DNA from: Nematostella vectensis
Taxonomy: Eukaryota > Cnidaria > Anthozoa > Actiniaria > Edwardsiidae
DNA: 64,000 nt
Reading direction: 5' to 3'
NCBI RefSeq assembly: GCF_932526225.1
Contig: NC_064037.1
Span: 17,336,471 to 17,400,470, forward strand
Within the stretch, counting starts at the first letter, position 1. Every line of letters starts with the position of its first letter. The notes below the pieces were generated by a model. The model saw nothing but the letters and a program-made list of their open reading frames with translations. It was not told where the DNA came from and did not search any database. Positions 22,301 through 33,593 of the stretch are shown piece after piece. A program made the position numbers and the translations under genes.

Positions 22301-22955
22301 CAAGACTCAACAGTTGAATATCCTCCTCATATTTTGCTTTACACTGAGCAAAATTACTGATGTGCTGTTGGGTAATGGTATGTTCGATGTTCTCAAGACT
22401 TCCTCCAGAGGCCAGCAGTGACAAGACAGTATCACTCAGCTCCTTGGTGAAGCCTGTCCGGTGAAGCAGCACAAAGGGGATTCCTGTGGCCTCAGAGGGT
22501 GGAATCATGCTGAGGATCTCAGGATCATGTGCAATGTAGGATCGATGCTTTATCCTTCCTGTGCAGAAGTAGATCCTACTTAGAAGGATGACAGGCCAAC
22601 TGGAGCTGCAAAGCTGGCGAGGGGCTACAGCAAGACGCTGACCTGCCTGCCAGCAGTAGAACCCCTTTTTGTTTTTCTTTGGCTTGAGTAGAGGAGTATC
22701 ATCCTCTCCATTGTGACAATCAAATGGACAGCAGATTCCTTCCTTGAAGCAATCAAGCTGTTGCAGCGGGTCCCAGAGAATGACAGAAGGGAGAAGGTAC
22801 TCCTGGGGGGACGGGGGGTTAGGCAGGTCTTTTGTCACTACAGGGACGGATGGAAGGATGATTTCAGGTGATTGAAGTTTACCAGAATCATAGTCGTGGG
22901 TCAGCTTGGAGTAATATGCAAGCACGAAGGGATTCTTACAAAGTCCAAGCTCCAT
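19383..22955 (-). CDS. Transposase-like (RNase H fold) protein with C-terminal CXC domain; candidate domesticated transposase
   Basis: Two coding exons, 22955-20666 and 20215-19383, join in phase 1 to 1040 aa. The N-terminal third has a Cys/His cluster (GICCPFDCHNG at 73-83, then Cys at 101, 116 and 131) like the zinc-binding domain that precedes some MULE-like or DUF6729-type transposases. Residues 268-380 (FFKASQQMGYF, NKWVPKYDYIFAILNEKGQV, SPDCCSFREPL, VKMDPAFAVRKL) match the core strands of an RNase H-like transposase. The position where I expect the first Asp reads GHFF. Residues about 838-890 form a CXC domain (CRCGLG, CECFRNGVGC, CRCANCGNP), as in MSL2 or tesmin, which suggests DNA binding. 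A splice acceptor at 22963 just before the ATG implies a 5' non-coding exon, probably near 23460. Two open exons totalling 3.1 kb argue for selection. Function is not known. Confidence 0.85.
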
Positions 22956-23399
22956 CAGTTACCTGTAAAACACACGTTATTTTTAATGCCCTTGTGTGTG
23001 TTTGTAGATACCTGTTACAGTACATAAGAGCTATGGTATGGCACATATGGTATGGATTCCAAAACAGGTAAATCAAAACCTTAAAATGCATGCAGGCATA
23101 GTCCGGGACTTAACGAGCTGTTGAGACAAATGCAATGACCTTGACAAGTTGAACTTTAAGACAGTAGAAACAAATAAATCAGTATCGCAGGAAATAAACT
23201 CCACAAAATGGATAAGAAGACTTTGTGAAATAGTTTATCGCATAAGTTAATTTGTGAGTACTTTGTCAGCGCCTAAAGTTCGTTGTGGAACGTGGAACAG
23301 ATAATTAAAAAAATAAATGTCTTAGTCGACTAAAGGTGCTAACATGCTGGACTTCTTCGATCAAGCTCACAAATATGTATAATAGAATGGTTTATAGCA

Positions 23400-23622
23400 A
23401 CTCACTCGATCAAACCCAAGAGTAAAAAGAGAAAAATCAGCTTCATCTCTCTAAAACCTCACGTTTGTCCGCCATTTTGAAAATTCAGAGGCCCGGTCAC
23501 AAAGCAATCAACTCGGATAATGTAACGATCACCAATGCAGGAACGCCTGCTAGATCTTGACTTCTTCGGTGTACTAGTTACTAGAGAAATGGCGCAGGTT
23601 TGCCCGAGTTGAAAGCAATAGA
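23400..23622. promoter_or_regulatory. Head-to-head promoter between the CXC gene and GXYLT
   Basis: CCGCCATTTTG at 23469-23479 is a YY1-like motif about 150 bp before the GXYLT start. Read on the minus strand it contains ATGGCGGACAAAC followed by a donor (GTGAGG). A second minus-strand ATG at 23446 opens MKLIFLFLLLGLI, ending at another donor (GTGAGT at 23405). Joining either piece to the acceptor at 22963 meets a stop (TGA or TAA) before the ATG at 22955. I therefore take this as a 5' untranslated exon with an upstream ORF rather than a signal peptide on the CXC protein. Confidence 0.5.
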
Positions 23623-26600
23623 ATGCCTTTTATAAAGAGGCTGATATTCGGATTAGCAACTTTGATTGTAGTCCTAGAATTGGTGCTGCTCCTATTTTTC
23701 GCAGGAAGTCATTCTGAGCTAGAAGTTGTCAAGGAACTGATCACAACCAAAGCTAGCGTTGTTCAGGATGTGCGGAGTAATGTAAAGGAAAGGCGACAAA
23801 CACAAAGACCGACTCAATCCCCACGGATTCCCGCTGCTTTGATAGAAAGGTTTGTCGATGGTGTTTTACGCCTCAACTTCGAACTAGCGAGACTTTTTTA
23901 AAGAATCAAAATTCCATAAAACAACCTGTTCAAAAAAAAAAAAAAAAAAAAAAACTTGCATTTGAAATGATGATTTCCTGGGCGGGGGGGGGTTCTTCCC
24001 ATGTCGACCTGACCCTATCAACTCGTCGTATTTTTTAGGGGTCAAGATCGGGCCTCAGGTATTTTTAGGGGGTATCCTAGAAAAAAAATAGGCTTTTCTC
24101 TTAGAATTGGTATTTTTAGGGCTTCTGGGGTATTTTTTTAGGGTAGCAATTTTTATGGGGTATTTTTCGAATTTCCGTCGAGCATCCCTATCACTTTTAC
24201 CCAGGAGAACCCCCCGGGGATGATTTTCACCTAGACTGTTTTGTAATTGTTCTGTTGAGAGCTGAAGTAGAGAATTGCAGCTGTTGAAGGCAGAGTTTGA
24301 AAAGAAAAATTATAAAAAACGTAAAACCATTTGCAAACTACTATGGCACAGAATATTTAGTTGAATTTACAACAATTATTGGACGAGGTTTTAGTGATAT
24401 CTGGAAAAATCAATGTCAAGATAAGTGGAATCAGGCAAGGGCAAAGGCTGAGACTGATTCCACTTGGCGAGACATTAATTTTTCTGGATATCACTAGAAC
24501 CAAATCCACTAATGGTTTTATTATACATTGATTCAATAAAACACACTTTCTTGTAAACAGAATTCATTCCCGATTTGCACAAACACTGCCACTTCTCACA
24601 AACAAATCTTTGCGCCCCAGGATGTATTTCGCACATTGAATCACTAATCTGCTAGCTGACAGTTTAGACCCCCAGATTGCATGAATCTTAAAAAAAAGCG
24701 CGTGCTCAGTGTCCATGACATTGAGCACAATGTATAATAATTTGTGTTATCTGGTGTTGCTTTGGCTACCAATTTGGTGTTTTTTTGTTAAAAACCTTGG
24801 TTTGCTGTTTATCGTTACTTTTCTGATATAAAAAAACTTGTTCTGACTGAAAAAAGGACTATTCACATGACAGATATCACGTTGGCTAACCGTTATTGTC
24901 TGATATTTGTCTTGTGAAAATATATTAGTGACTATTATATCCAAGTGATGAATGTTATAAGGGTAAGGGTGGACAAAATTTGAAAGGGACTTGTAAAAAA
25001 TAAGTATGCAAGTATCCCTCCCATTTAAGTCATTTTACAATAAGAAGATTTCTAGTAAAAGTAACGATTATGTAGAGGAACCCCAGGGGGCATCAAAGAA
25101 CTCCTGTAGCTCTCTTGACTGAAGGTAACAAACCACTGCAAGCAAGGGTGAGTCAAACCCCCCTCCCCTCCCTCCCTCTAAAAACGGGCCTTGAGCTGCA
25201 GGACCAGAGCTGGCTATAGTACTTAAAAACAAATTAACAATCAGCTGGATGCTTTAATATTATAACTACGATTTATATTTTTTTTTCTTATTTCACAGAA
25301 AGCAAAAGAAAGAACTTATCCACATTAGCATAGTTATTTGTGGTTCGCGCAAAGATGAAGCCCTCACAATGCTAAAATCCAGCATTCTATTCACAAACAG
25401 AACACTAGTGTTTCACATATTAGCTGAGTCTGGACTTCATGATGGCCTCAAATCAGTTCTGGATCATTGGCCTTGTGTCGAGGGCAAGCAAGTTAGCTAC
25501 AAGATCCACCCTCTCAAGTTTCCTGAAGGTCAAAAGCCAGATGAGTGGAAAAAATTGTTCAAGCCTTGTGCAGCACAGAGGCTGTTTTTACCTGTAAGAA
25601 GTAGACCATTTTAATATTATAATGACCAGAGCAGAAACTAGAGTTACACTTTTGTTATAGAATTTCAGGCTTTCCTAAAATTAAATTGAGTAATTGTAGT
25701 CAGATTTAGTAAGAGCTGAAATAGTAGGATGATGATACTGTATCACAACAACAGTTGCTGTAAAATATGCTGACACTGATGATAATAATGATGTTAATAA
25801 TGATGTTAATGATGATGTTAATGATGATGATTTGATTGCTAACAATATAGAAATGTCAGTTGATGCATAAAAATTTTTCATGGCAAGACATTATAAAATT
25901 TTTATCTTTCAACAGGACATTCTTACGGAAGTTGACAGCCTAATATATATGGACATAGACACATTATTCCTGTCTCCAGTACAATGGCTATGGGATCAAT
26001 TCAGCAACTTCAACTCTTCACAACTGGCGTCAATGACTCCAGAGGGAGAGGTGTCAGCCACTGGCTGGTACAACAGATTTGCACGCCATCCTTACTATGG
26101 CAAGCTGGGCCTTAATTCTGGAGTAATGCTGATGAATCTAACGCGAATGAGATCATTTGGCTGGCAGGAGAAGATATTACCTATATACAACAAGTATCGC
26201 TTTGATATTACATGGGGAGACCAGGATATCCTGAATATACTTTTCCACTACCATCCAGGTGATTGATAAGTTATACCACCCCCTCCTCCCCATAACCCTC
26301 TCCCCCCATTCGTGTTTCACTTGTATAGTAAAGCCCACAATTGCCTAGTGCAAAAGATCAAAACAGGAAAGATCTTATTAAGGAATAGACATGATGAAAA
26401 AAGTGCCAATCCTTAATGGGGAAAGGCTGTCATCTCTGGCTCGATACAGTGGTGGACTCACTAACTTGTAGTTTTGTTGGAAGATGTCTCACTGCTGTTT
26501 GGCTGTTTGTTTGCAGAGTTGGTGTACGTGTTGAGCTGTGAGTGGAATTACCGTAATGATCACTGCATCTATGGCAACAACTGCAAAACAGCTGATACTA

Positions 26601-26821
26601 ATGGTATCTATATATTGCATGGCAACAGAGGCGTGTTCACCAACAACAAGCAACCAGTGTTTAGGGCTGTTTATGAGGGTATAGAAGACGCTAAACAAGC
26701 TGGTGGAATCAAGGAAGCTGTGAACGCTCTTGAGAGGCGACTTGGGTCACATCGGAAAGGTTACTGTGGAAAAGCTGTTGATGCATTGTTGAAGTTTCCC
26801 AGGCAGCTGTCCGCCTCTTAG
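23623..26821 (+). CDS. GXYLT1: Glucoside xylosyltransferase (GT8 family), GXYLT1/2-like
   Basis: Four exons, 23623-23849, 25299-25593, 25916-26258 and 26517-26821, give 389 aa with consistent phases. The N-terminus is a type II anchor (MPFIKRLIFGLATLIVVLEL...) with a Lys/Arg flank and a stem region. The catalytic domain starts at ISIVICGSRKDEALTMLKS. It contains WKKLFKPCAAQRLFLP, the metal-binding DxD in YMDIDTLF, WYNRFARHPYYGKLGLNSGV, ITWGDQDILN and a Cys-rich end CEWNYRNDHCIYG with IYILHGNRGVF. These match GXYLT, which adds xylose to O-glucose on EGF repeats of Notch-type proteins in the ER/Golgi. The first intron holds a MITE and an A21 tract. Paralogue assignment is not firm. The last about 50 residues, rich in Lys and Ala, look lineage-specific. 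Confidence 0.92.
23977..24218. mobile_element. MITE with 8-bp target duplication in GXYLT intron 1
   Basis: GATGATTT is repeated exactly at 23969-23976 and 24219-24226. The enclosed 242 bp have inverted ends (GGGGGGTTCTTCCC against GGGGGGTTCTCC in reverse) and an interior with about five copies of GTATTTTTAGGG-like phrases. An 8-bp duplication is typical of hAT insertions. It is non-coding. An A-run of about 21 bases lies just upstream at 23934-23954. Confidence 0.7.
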
Positions 26822-27879
26822 TGCTGTTTTAGAGTAGTTTTCAAAATCCGGTGCAACAAAATTATTTAAGTGTAATAGTCAAGCCAGAGCAAAAGAGAAC
26901 ATTAGTGTATTAGTACTAAAAAAACTAAATAGTATTTCACAGGTTTTTGAAAACCACTCTAGTATAAAAGGCATTTTATTATTTATTACCATTTTCTTAC
27001 ACAGGTTTGTACAACAATGATTGCACAACACATGCTTACAAGAATACTACACAACCATAACAGCACACAATTTTCAGACTTTGTATTGCCCTCATCGAGG
27101 GGGGCGTATTAAAGAAAACCCTTACGCCCCCCTCCTCATCACATGTGTTATAGTTTCCACTGTTATCATATACAAGAAGAAAACAAATATGGCACAGAGA
27201 ATATTTATAAAGGGTTTAAGATATGTGACTATTAGGATAAATGTTACAGCTTGGAAAGTCATCTCCCATGATTAAACTATCATGTAACTTATCAATTCCT
27301 GCATATTTGAAATTTACATTGCTTTGTATCACAATAGAAAAATTTCACGTTTTCAGAGCTATTATTTGATAAATCACAAGAGTTTGAGCATTGTTAAAGC
27401 GACCCCTTTGTCGCTAAGGGGTTCCTTTGTAATGCGCTGGTTACCCACAATTACAAGACTGATGGGCCATACCCTGAAACCTGTTGACCACCCTCATTTG
27501 GAATAAGCAAGTAGCGTTTGGGATCTTTGGCTCGACAAGCACGTAAAAAAAATTAATGGTGCTGGGAACGATCTCCAGGTACAATCACAAACTTACTAAG
27601 CGAGTTACAAAAAGAAGGAAAAATGTTCGCTTCACTCTATTTTTTAAGTCTGTCCATGGTGACACTGTGGTTGAGGCCTCTCCTTATATAAATACACATA
27701 AACGCCAACTTAGAGGACATCATGTCAATAAATGTATCGAACTCAGCCCAAACACAGAGGCATATAGGGACTTTTACTTTAAGATGGGAAATGAGGTGAA
27801 TAACCTAATACCACTCTGGATTCCACTTCTGTCTTGCGTGACGGGTAACCCCTTTTGCAAGCCCCCTCTCCCCCCACAT
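26822..27879. other. GXYLT 3' flank; no other gene recognised
   Basis: No strong poly(A) hexamer is obvious right after the stop. Short frames occur, including one running from 27556 into the GTGTGT array, but the non-repetitive part of that frame has no recognisable domain. Confidence 0.45.
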
Positions 27880-28676
27880 GTAGATGTGCCCAGTGTGTGC
27901 GTTTCATGTGCGCAGTGCATGTGTGTCGTAGTGTGTGCTATTCGTTATCTGCGCAGTGTGTGCGTGTCGTTATGTACAAGGTGTGTGCGTGTTATGTACG
28001 CGGTGTGTGCGTGCCGTTATGTACAAGGTGTGTGCGTGTTATGTGCCCAGTGTGTGCATGTCGTTATGAGCGTAGCGTGTACGTGTCGTTATGTGCGCAG
28101 TTTGTACGTGTCATTATGTGCGCAGTGTGTACGTGTCGTCATGTGTGCAGTGTGTATGTGTCGTTATGTGCACAGTGTGTGCATGTCGTTATGTGCACAG
28201 TGTGTGCACGTCGTTATGTGCACAGTGTGTGCATGTCGTTATGTGCACAGTGTGTACATGCCGTTATGCGTCTAGTGTGTGCTTGTCATTATGTGCCCAG
28301 TGGGTACCGGTTGTTATGTGCCCAGTCAGGCCTGTACCCAGGATTTTTCTTGGGGGGGGGGGGGGGGGAGGGGGAGGGGATGCGAAATCCGAAGAAGTGG
28401 ACCTAATTTTTCCGGGGTGGGGTGAGGAGGGTGTTCTCTTTTAAAAAAAATGATTTGCAATATCTCCACGGGACGCTTATTGTCGGATTTGACTATATGC
28501 CAGAGTGATCTAGCTTATGCTTTATAGTTTTGTCTACAAATAGCACGTCTATTGAAAACCGAAAGTGGACCTTTGGCCGTTGTGAGGGGGTGCGTTCGCA
28601 CGCCCACACTGGGCCTGCCAGTGTGTACGTGCCGTTATGTGCACAGTGTGTTTGTGTCGTTATGCGACCAGTGTTT
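27880..28676. repeat. About 27-bp GT-rich minisatellite, interrupted by a transposon
   Basis: Units such as GTCGTTATGTGCACAGTGTG (plus seven to nine bases) recur about 17 times from 27880 to 28326 and resume at 28618-28676. The intervening 28327-28617 is an unrelated inserted element. The long frames here are repeat artefacts. Confidence 0.9.
28327..28617. mobile_element. Short inserted element with CAGGCC...GGCCTG ends, CCAGT duplication
   Basis: The element begins CAGGCCTGTACCCAGG and ends CTGGGCCTG. CCAGT flanks both sides (28322-28326 and 28618-28622), though the host minisatellite itself contains this pentamer in many units. A second copy at 40730-41041 shares TCTCCACGGGACG, TGCTTTATAGTTTTGTCTAC and AGCACGTCTATTGA and the same right end. 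Confidence 0.7.
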
Positions 28677-30739
28677 TCGTGACTTGGAGTTGTTTTTTTT
28701 TCTTCTGATTTAGCATATGAACCTTACACCTATTTAAAATAGGGTTGTCTATGTCTAGGTGTATAAACAGAGCCATCACAAATATGCATCTTATTTTGCT
28801 TACTCACTTTGATTATTGTAGCAAGTGAAAAAAAATGAAAATCTCAAAAATATATAACCGACAATATAATATAGTTCAAAAAACGTCAAGGAGCAGTTTG
28901 CTCTACAGGAATTCGACATATATATTGGGATGACAAGACAGCTGCACCAGGGCCAAGGTCTCTAAAGGGCTATTTAACTATCTGAGCTTCAATCAAATTC
29001 AAATGTGCAACTCAATGCACAAACATGCTTGATGGTCATTACACTACCTTAAGATTTCTTTAAAACAATATAAGAGAGGAGGACATAATGTTCTTACATA
29101 TCAAGGGAAACAAATAGAAGGCTATTAGCAGGCACACATGTCTAGGGGGTTACAATAAATTGGTTTTAAGTAGGAGTACCCTAGTGACTGTTCTTTACAT
29201 GCCTTTCATCCAAGCAACATGCTGGGAGAACCTTTCATACTGGAATGCTAAAGAAACTATGACAAAACAATACCTGAATACTGCAGACAAAAGCTCTGGG
29301 ATCAGAAGTAACTTTAACAAATAAAATGCAGAACAAATCAAAAGAAAGAAAGAAAGACAAAAGAAGCTAACCAGACAGCTACACCAGCACCAAGAAAATG
29401 GGTGATTCAACAAACAACTTGTGCGAATATATTAAAAAGTGATATCTTAAAACAGTACTTGTACATATATAAAAATCAAACATAGTAGTCATTTTACTTA
29501 AAAAATAAAATATAGTGGCTATATTTTGTATATAAAATAAAAACAAATAATTTCTTGGTATGGGTAAGATTACATGAGTATAAAATATACTTAGTATTGA
29601 CACAAAATAAGAGACAAACTTATTTAAATTTAATACTTGAATACATAAATAAATTGAACTGGCCAAGGATCTGCAAGGATCGAATTGCTGGCAAAAGGCT
29701 TGACTTAAAGGAAGCTAAAAATGGAGCGCCCACTACCTCAGAGGGTAGCAGGTTGCATATCCTAACAGATCTATGGAAAAGAAGAATAACTACATATGTG
29801 CTAGAATACTGGATTGTATAACTACTTTAAACCCGTAAAAAAGGGCTACTAGGGAAAAAAACACAGACAGATACATTCACATCCTACTCATAAAAAATGG
29901 CCTAAAATGCAAAATCAAAGAGAAGAATATACATATATGCATTTAAGGTATAAAACAAGTACCGGATAAAGGTTAATGCATGACAAAACCTTTAACCCTT
30001 TTTTTCCTGTATACTGAATTTTCTGTATTTTGCTGTATGCCTCTTTGTCATTGGATAAAAAGACAAAAGGGCTGCCTTATAGGGAATTCTGCATGTTTCT
30101 TTCTTATAGCTCAAGTCAGTAGAAAGAGCCGTTGGTCTTGAATTTTTTCTCCTAAGTAATAACTTTTTCATGCATATGAATCCATCCACAACCACAGACA
30201 GGTAGGTTGTATTCTTGAACACTGAAATCCCATGGTTTTCAAAAACACAGAAAGTTAGCTTTTACTATGTGTCAACTTTTAACTGATATTTGTTTTACAA
30301 TTGAAAAATAATTTTGAGAATGATTTCTTTAGCGCAAAGTCAAAGTGGTTGGCATAAATGAAAACAAATATGGTGCCAGAATTAATGCTTCTCGTTAAAC
30401 CTGTTGCTTCGAAAAAAAATTGCAAGCTTTTCGATGCAAATACCTTATTTTCTTACCAATGTTGTTATAGTGGTTTTATTTTACACATTTTAGATGGCTT
30501 CTTTAACATGGCCATTGCTATACAATGATTTGTATATTACAGACAACCTTGAATCTTAATTCCGAAAATGGGCATATGTCTAATGTGAAACCGCAGCCAG
30601 GGGTTTATGGTAAAAGGGTCAGACCTTGATCTTAAGGTCTCTAATATAAACAAATAATGCTTTCTTGCAATCCTGTTTTGGCCGCATCTCAACAGCAATG
30701 CAGAAAATTATTCGCATACCATCTTAACTCTGTTCAATA
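28677..30739. other. No gene recognised
   Basis: AT-rich intergenic sequence. Frames at 29195-29413, 29555-29821 and 29992-30222 are short and show no domain. I see no repeat structure, RNA gene or promoter cluster. Confidence 0.45.
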
Positions 30740-31990
30740 GTCACCTGGCTCCGATGTCTATGGAAAGTTCTGCAGATGCGACTGGAGCCAGCCAAGCTAC
30801 CATCCCTTGGACTGTTTACAGCGGGTTCATCACAGCAGCCAGCGTTACCTGGTGTTCACGCTCGATCCGTTTCGGGCAGTTCAAACACTGGAGTGATCAA
30901 AACTCGATTTGGGAGATTGTCCTTTCCTCCGCGCAAACTGGACTAAAAGATCAGTCTAGTATATGTTAGTAAGAAGTTGTAACTCGTTTAAAGTTAGGTA
31001 GGTTTTATTGTTTATAACCCAGAAAGGTGGATGTAGTGTTGGGACCCTGTCTACCGAAAGAGTACCCCCATTGTTCAATGTTTCTAAGCTTAGAAGGGTA
31101 GGGGCCTCTAGGTCCACCTCCATACCATGTCGTTCACTGTCTCGACGACCGTCTTCCACGTAAGGTGCCATAAAGGCCACGGGATCGGCCTATCACGCCT
31201 AGGATGGGAGGAGGGGGGGAATATAACTGTCCAGTAAAAGGGGTCTTGGGGTCATGAACTGTTTGTAGTAGTTGATAGCTTCTTGATACTTTCGCTTCCC
31301 TTCGAGCACAATCTGATCGGCAGGGGAGAGGTTGGTATTCGAGTCGCTTCTGATCCACAGCACGGCCTTCTTTGTGACGCATGGGCTATGTGTGGTTCTA
31401 CAATGTGGGCTGGATTCCTTGGGGGTTTGATGCGCGTGCAACCATTTCCATAAGCAGGGGTAATGGCACGGTTGTTTCAAAGGGAAGGAATTCCAATAGG
31501 TCCTCTCTCCCTTCTCAGCAGATGACCCAGGACACGTGTTCGTCCATGATCATGAGACTTGTTTGAGCGAGAGACCGATTTGCCTCTCTATTTATACCCT
31601 GGTGTTGCTTGCCAATTGGTTTGAAAAAGCGCGCGCTTTTAAGATTGCTTTTCAAAATCGGTCTATTTCTCAAAGGTGTTGGTCTCTATTACGGGTTTCG
31701 TTTGGGACTTTTGCTGTTCAACCGTGAAGTGACACAGTGTATACCGCCATCTTCCCTGATGAGTGACGAACTTCCAGGTTTGACCTATGTGCTCGATTTG
31801 GGCGGCTTCCAGGTGAATGGCCACTTTTAGTGAAAAGAAGCGGGTATCTGTCACCACAACAACGAGGTCGTGGGAAACATTTCTCGTTTCCTATTATGTT
31901 TCAGCAGTTGTCCGAGCAGGTGAAGAAGTCGGCCAAATAAGTTTCGGACAAGATCATGCGGATGAACTTTAATCCAGCACCACAAGGTAG
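30740..31990 (-). pseudogene. Unassigned coding-like remnant, several broken frames
   Basis: This stretch is clearly more GC-rich than its surroundings. On the minus strand it carries overlapping frames with protein-like composition but no shared frame, for example PADQIVLEGKRKYQEAINYY at about 31280, FMAPYVEDGRRDSERHGMEV at about 31150 and VVVTDTRFFSLKVAIHLEAA at about 31830. I do not recognise the family. It may be the decayed remains of a large mobile element or an old gene. No catalytic motif can be named. Confidence 0.3.
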
Positions 31991-32299
31991 CTTACCCACA
32001 ATGACTAAAATCACTCTGAATAATCTCATTTCTCTGCCCCGGTTGACATATCAGCACAGGTATCCCAAGCCCACAGAGTGTTATCACGCTACGTTGTGAA
32101 GTTTTGTTTATAGTAAACATACAGAGTTGAAATGGGCCGTTCATTCTACTATGACATTTTGTCATCTGTGTAAAATAATTCATATCTACCACCATCAACT
32201 GTCCTGGCTGTTGCTTGTGCATTGTTCCATTCAACATTGTCTTACAAATGGTGTCGGCCGTTTTTGTGACCCAGTTATAAAACTTATTGACATATTGAT

Positions 32300-32620
32300 T
32301 ACGGTAGTTAGGATTAGGGTTAGGTGATGGTAGTAGTGGAATGGTTACGGTAGTACTGGTAGTGGTGGAATGGTTACGATATTACTGGTAGTGGTGGAAT
32401 GGTTACGGTAGAGATGGTGGTGGTGGAATGGTTACGGTAGGGATGGTAGTGGTGGAATGGTTATGGTAGTGATGGTAGTGGTGGAATGGTCACGATAGTA
32501 CTGGTAGTGGTGGAATGGTTACGGTAATGATGGAAGTGGTGGAATTGTTACGGTAATAATGGTGGTGGTAAAATAGTTAGGGTAGTGATGGTGGGGATGG
32601 AATGGTTACGATAGTGATGG
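32300..32620. repeat. 27-bp minisatellite (GGTGGAATGGTTACG...)
   Basis: About eleven imperfect copies of GGTAGTGGTGGAATGGTTAC plus seven bases. It grades directly into the adjacent tetranucleotide array. Confidence 0.85.
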
Positions 32621-33572
32621 TGGATGATGGATGGATGGATGGATGATGGATGGATGGATGATGGATGGATGGATGGATGGATGATGGATGGATGGATGGA
32701 TGGATGGATGATGGATGGATGGATGGATGGATGGATAGATGGATGGATGATGGATGGTGGATGGATGGATGGATGATGGATGGATGATAGATGGATGGAT
32801 GATAGATGGATGATAGATGGATGGATGATAGATGGATGGATGGATGGATGCTAGATGGATGGATGGATGATAGATGGATGGATGGATGGATGATGGATGG
32901 ATGGATGGATGGATGATGGATGGATGGATGGATGGATGGATGGATAGATGGATGGATGATGGATGGTGGATGGATGGATGGATGATGGATGGATGATAGA
33001 TGGATGGATGATAGATGGATGATAGATGGATGGATGATAGATGGATGGATGGATGGATGCTAGATGGATGGATGGATGATAGATGGATGGATGGATGGAT
33101 GGATGGATGGATGGATGGATGATAGATGGATGGATGATGGATGCATGATAGATGGATGATGGATGGATGGATGGATGATGGATGATGGATGATGGATGGA
33201 TGGATGGATGATGGATGGATTGATGATGGATTGATGGATGGATGATGGATGATGGATGGATGGATGGATGGATGATGGATGGATATATGATAGATGGATA
33301 TATGATAGATGGATATATGATGGATGGATATATGATGGATGGATGGATGATGGATGGATGGATGAATGGATGGATGATGGATGGATGGATGATGGATGAT
33401 GGATGATGGATGATGGATGATGGATGATGGATGATGGATGATGGATGATGGATGATAGATGGATGGATGGATGATAGATGGATGGATGATGGATGGATGG
33501 ATGATGGATGGATGGATGATGGATGGATGGATGGATGATGGATGGATGATAGATGGATGGATAGATATATAG
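32621..33572. repeat. Tetranucleotide array, GATG/GATA on plus strand
   Basis: Nearly 1 kb of GGAT repeats with scattered GATA and 3-bp slips. An internal duplication of about 240 bp is visible: the blocks starting near 32698 and 32935 share the same pattern of variants. Long minus-strand frames of His, Pro, Ser and Ile are artefacts. It abuts the 3' end of the LINE fragment at 33594. Confidence 0.95.
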
Positions 33573-33593
33573 CGCACATATAGCGTTATAATA

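Noticed and set aside
23406-23446. Signal peptide exon (MKLIFLFLLLGLI) for the CXC protein
   Set aside because: Joining its donor phase to the acceptor at 22963 gives an immediate stop. A secreted start also does not fit a transposase-like nuclear protein.
27556-28275. 239-codon frame after GXYLT as a gene
   Set aside because: More than half is Cys/Val/Arg repeat from the GT-rich minisatellite. The first 100 codons have no recognisable domain or splice context.
32606-33579. His/Pro/Ser/Ile-rich frames of 242 and 323 codons
   Set aside because: Translation of a tetranucleotide array; no non-repetitive coding part.
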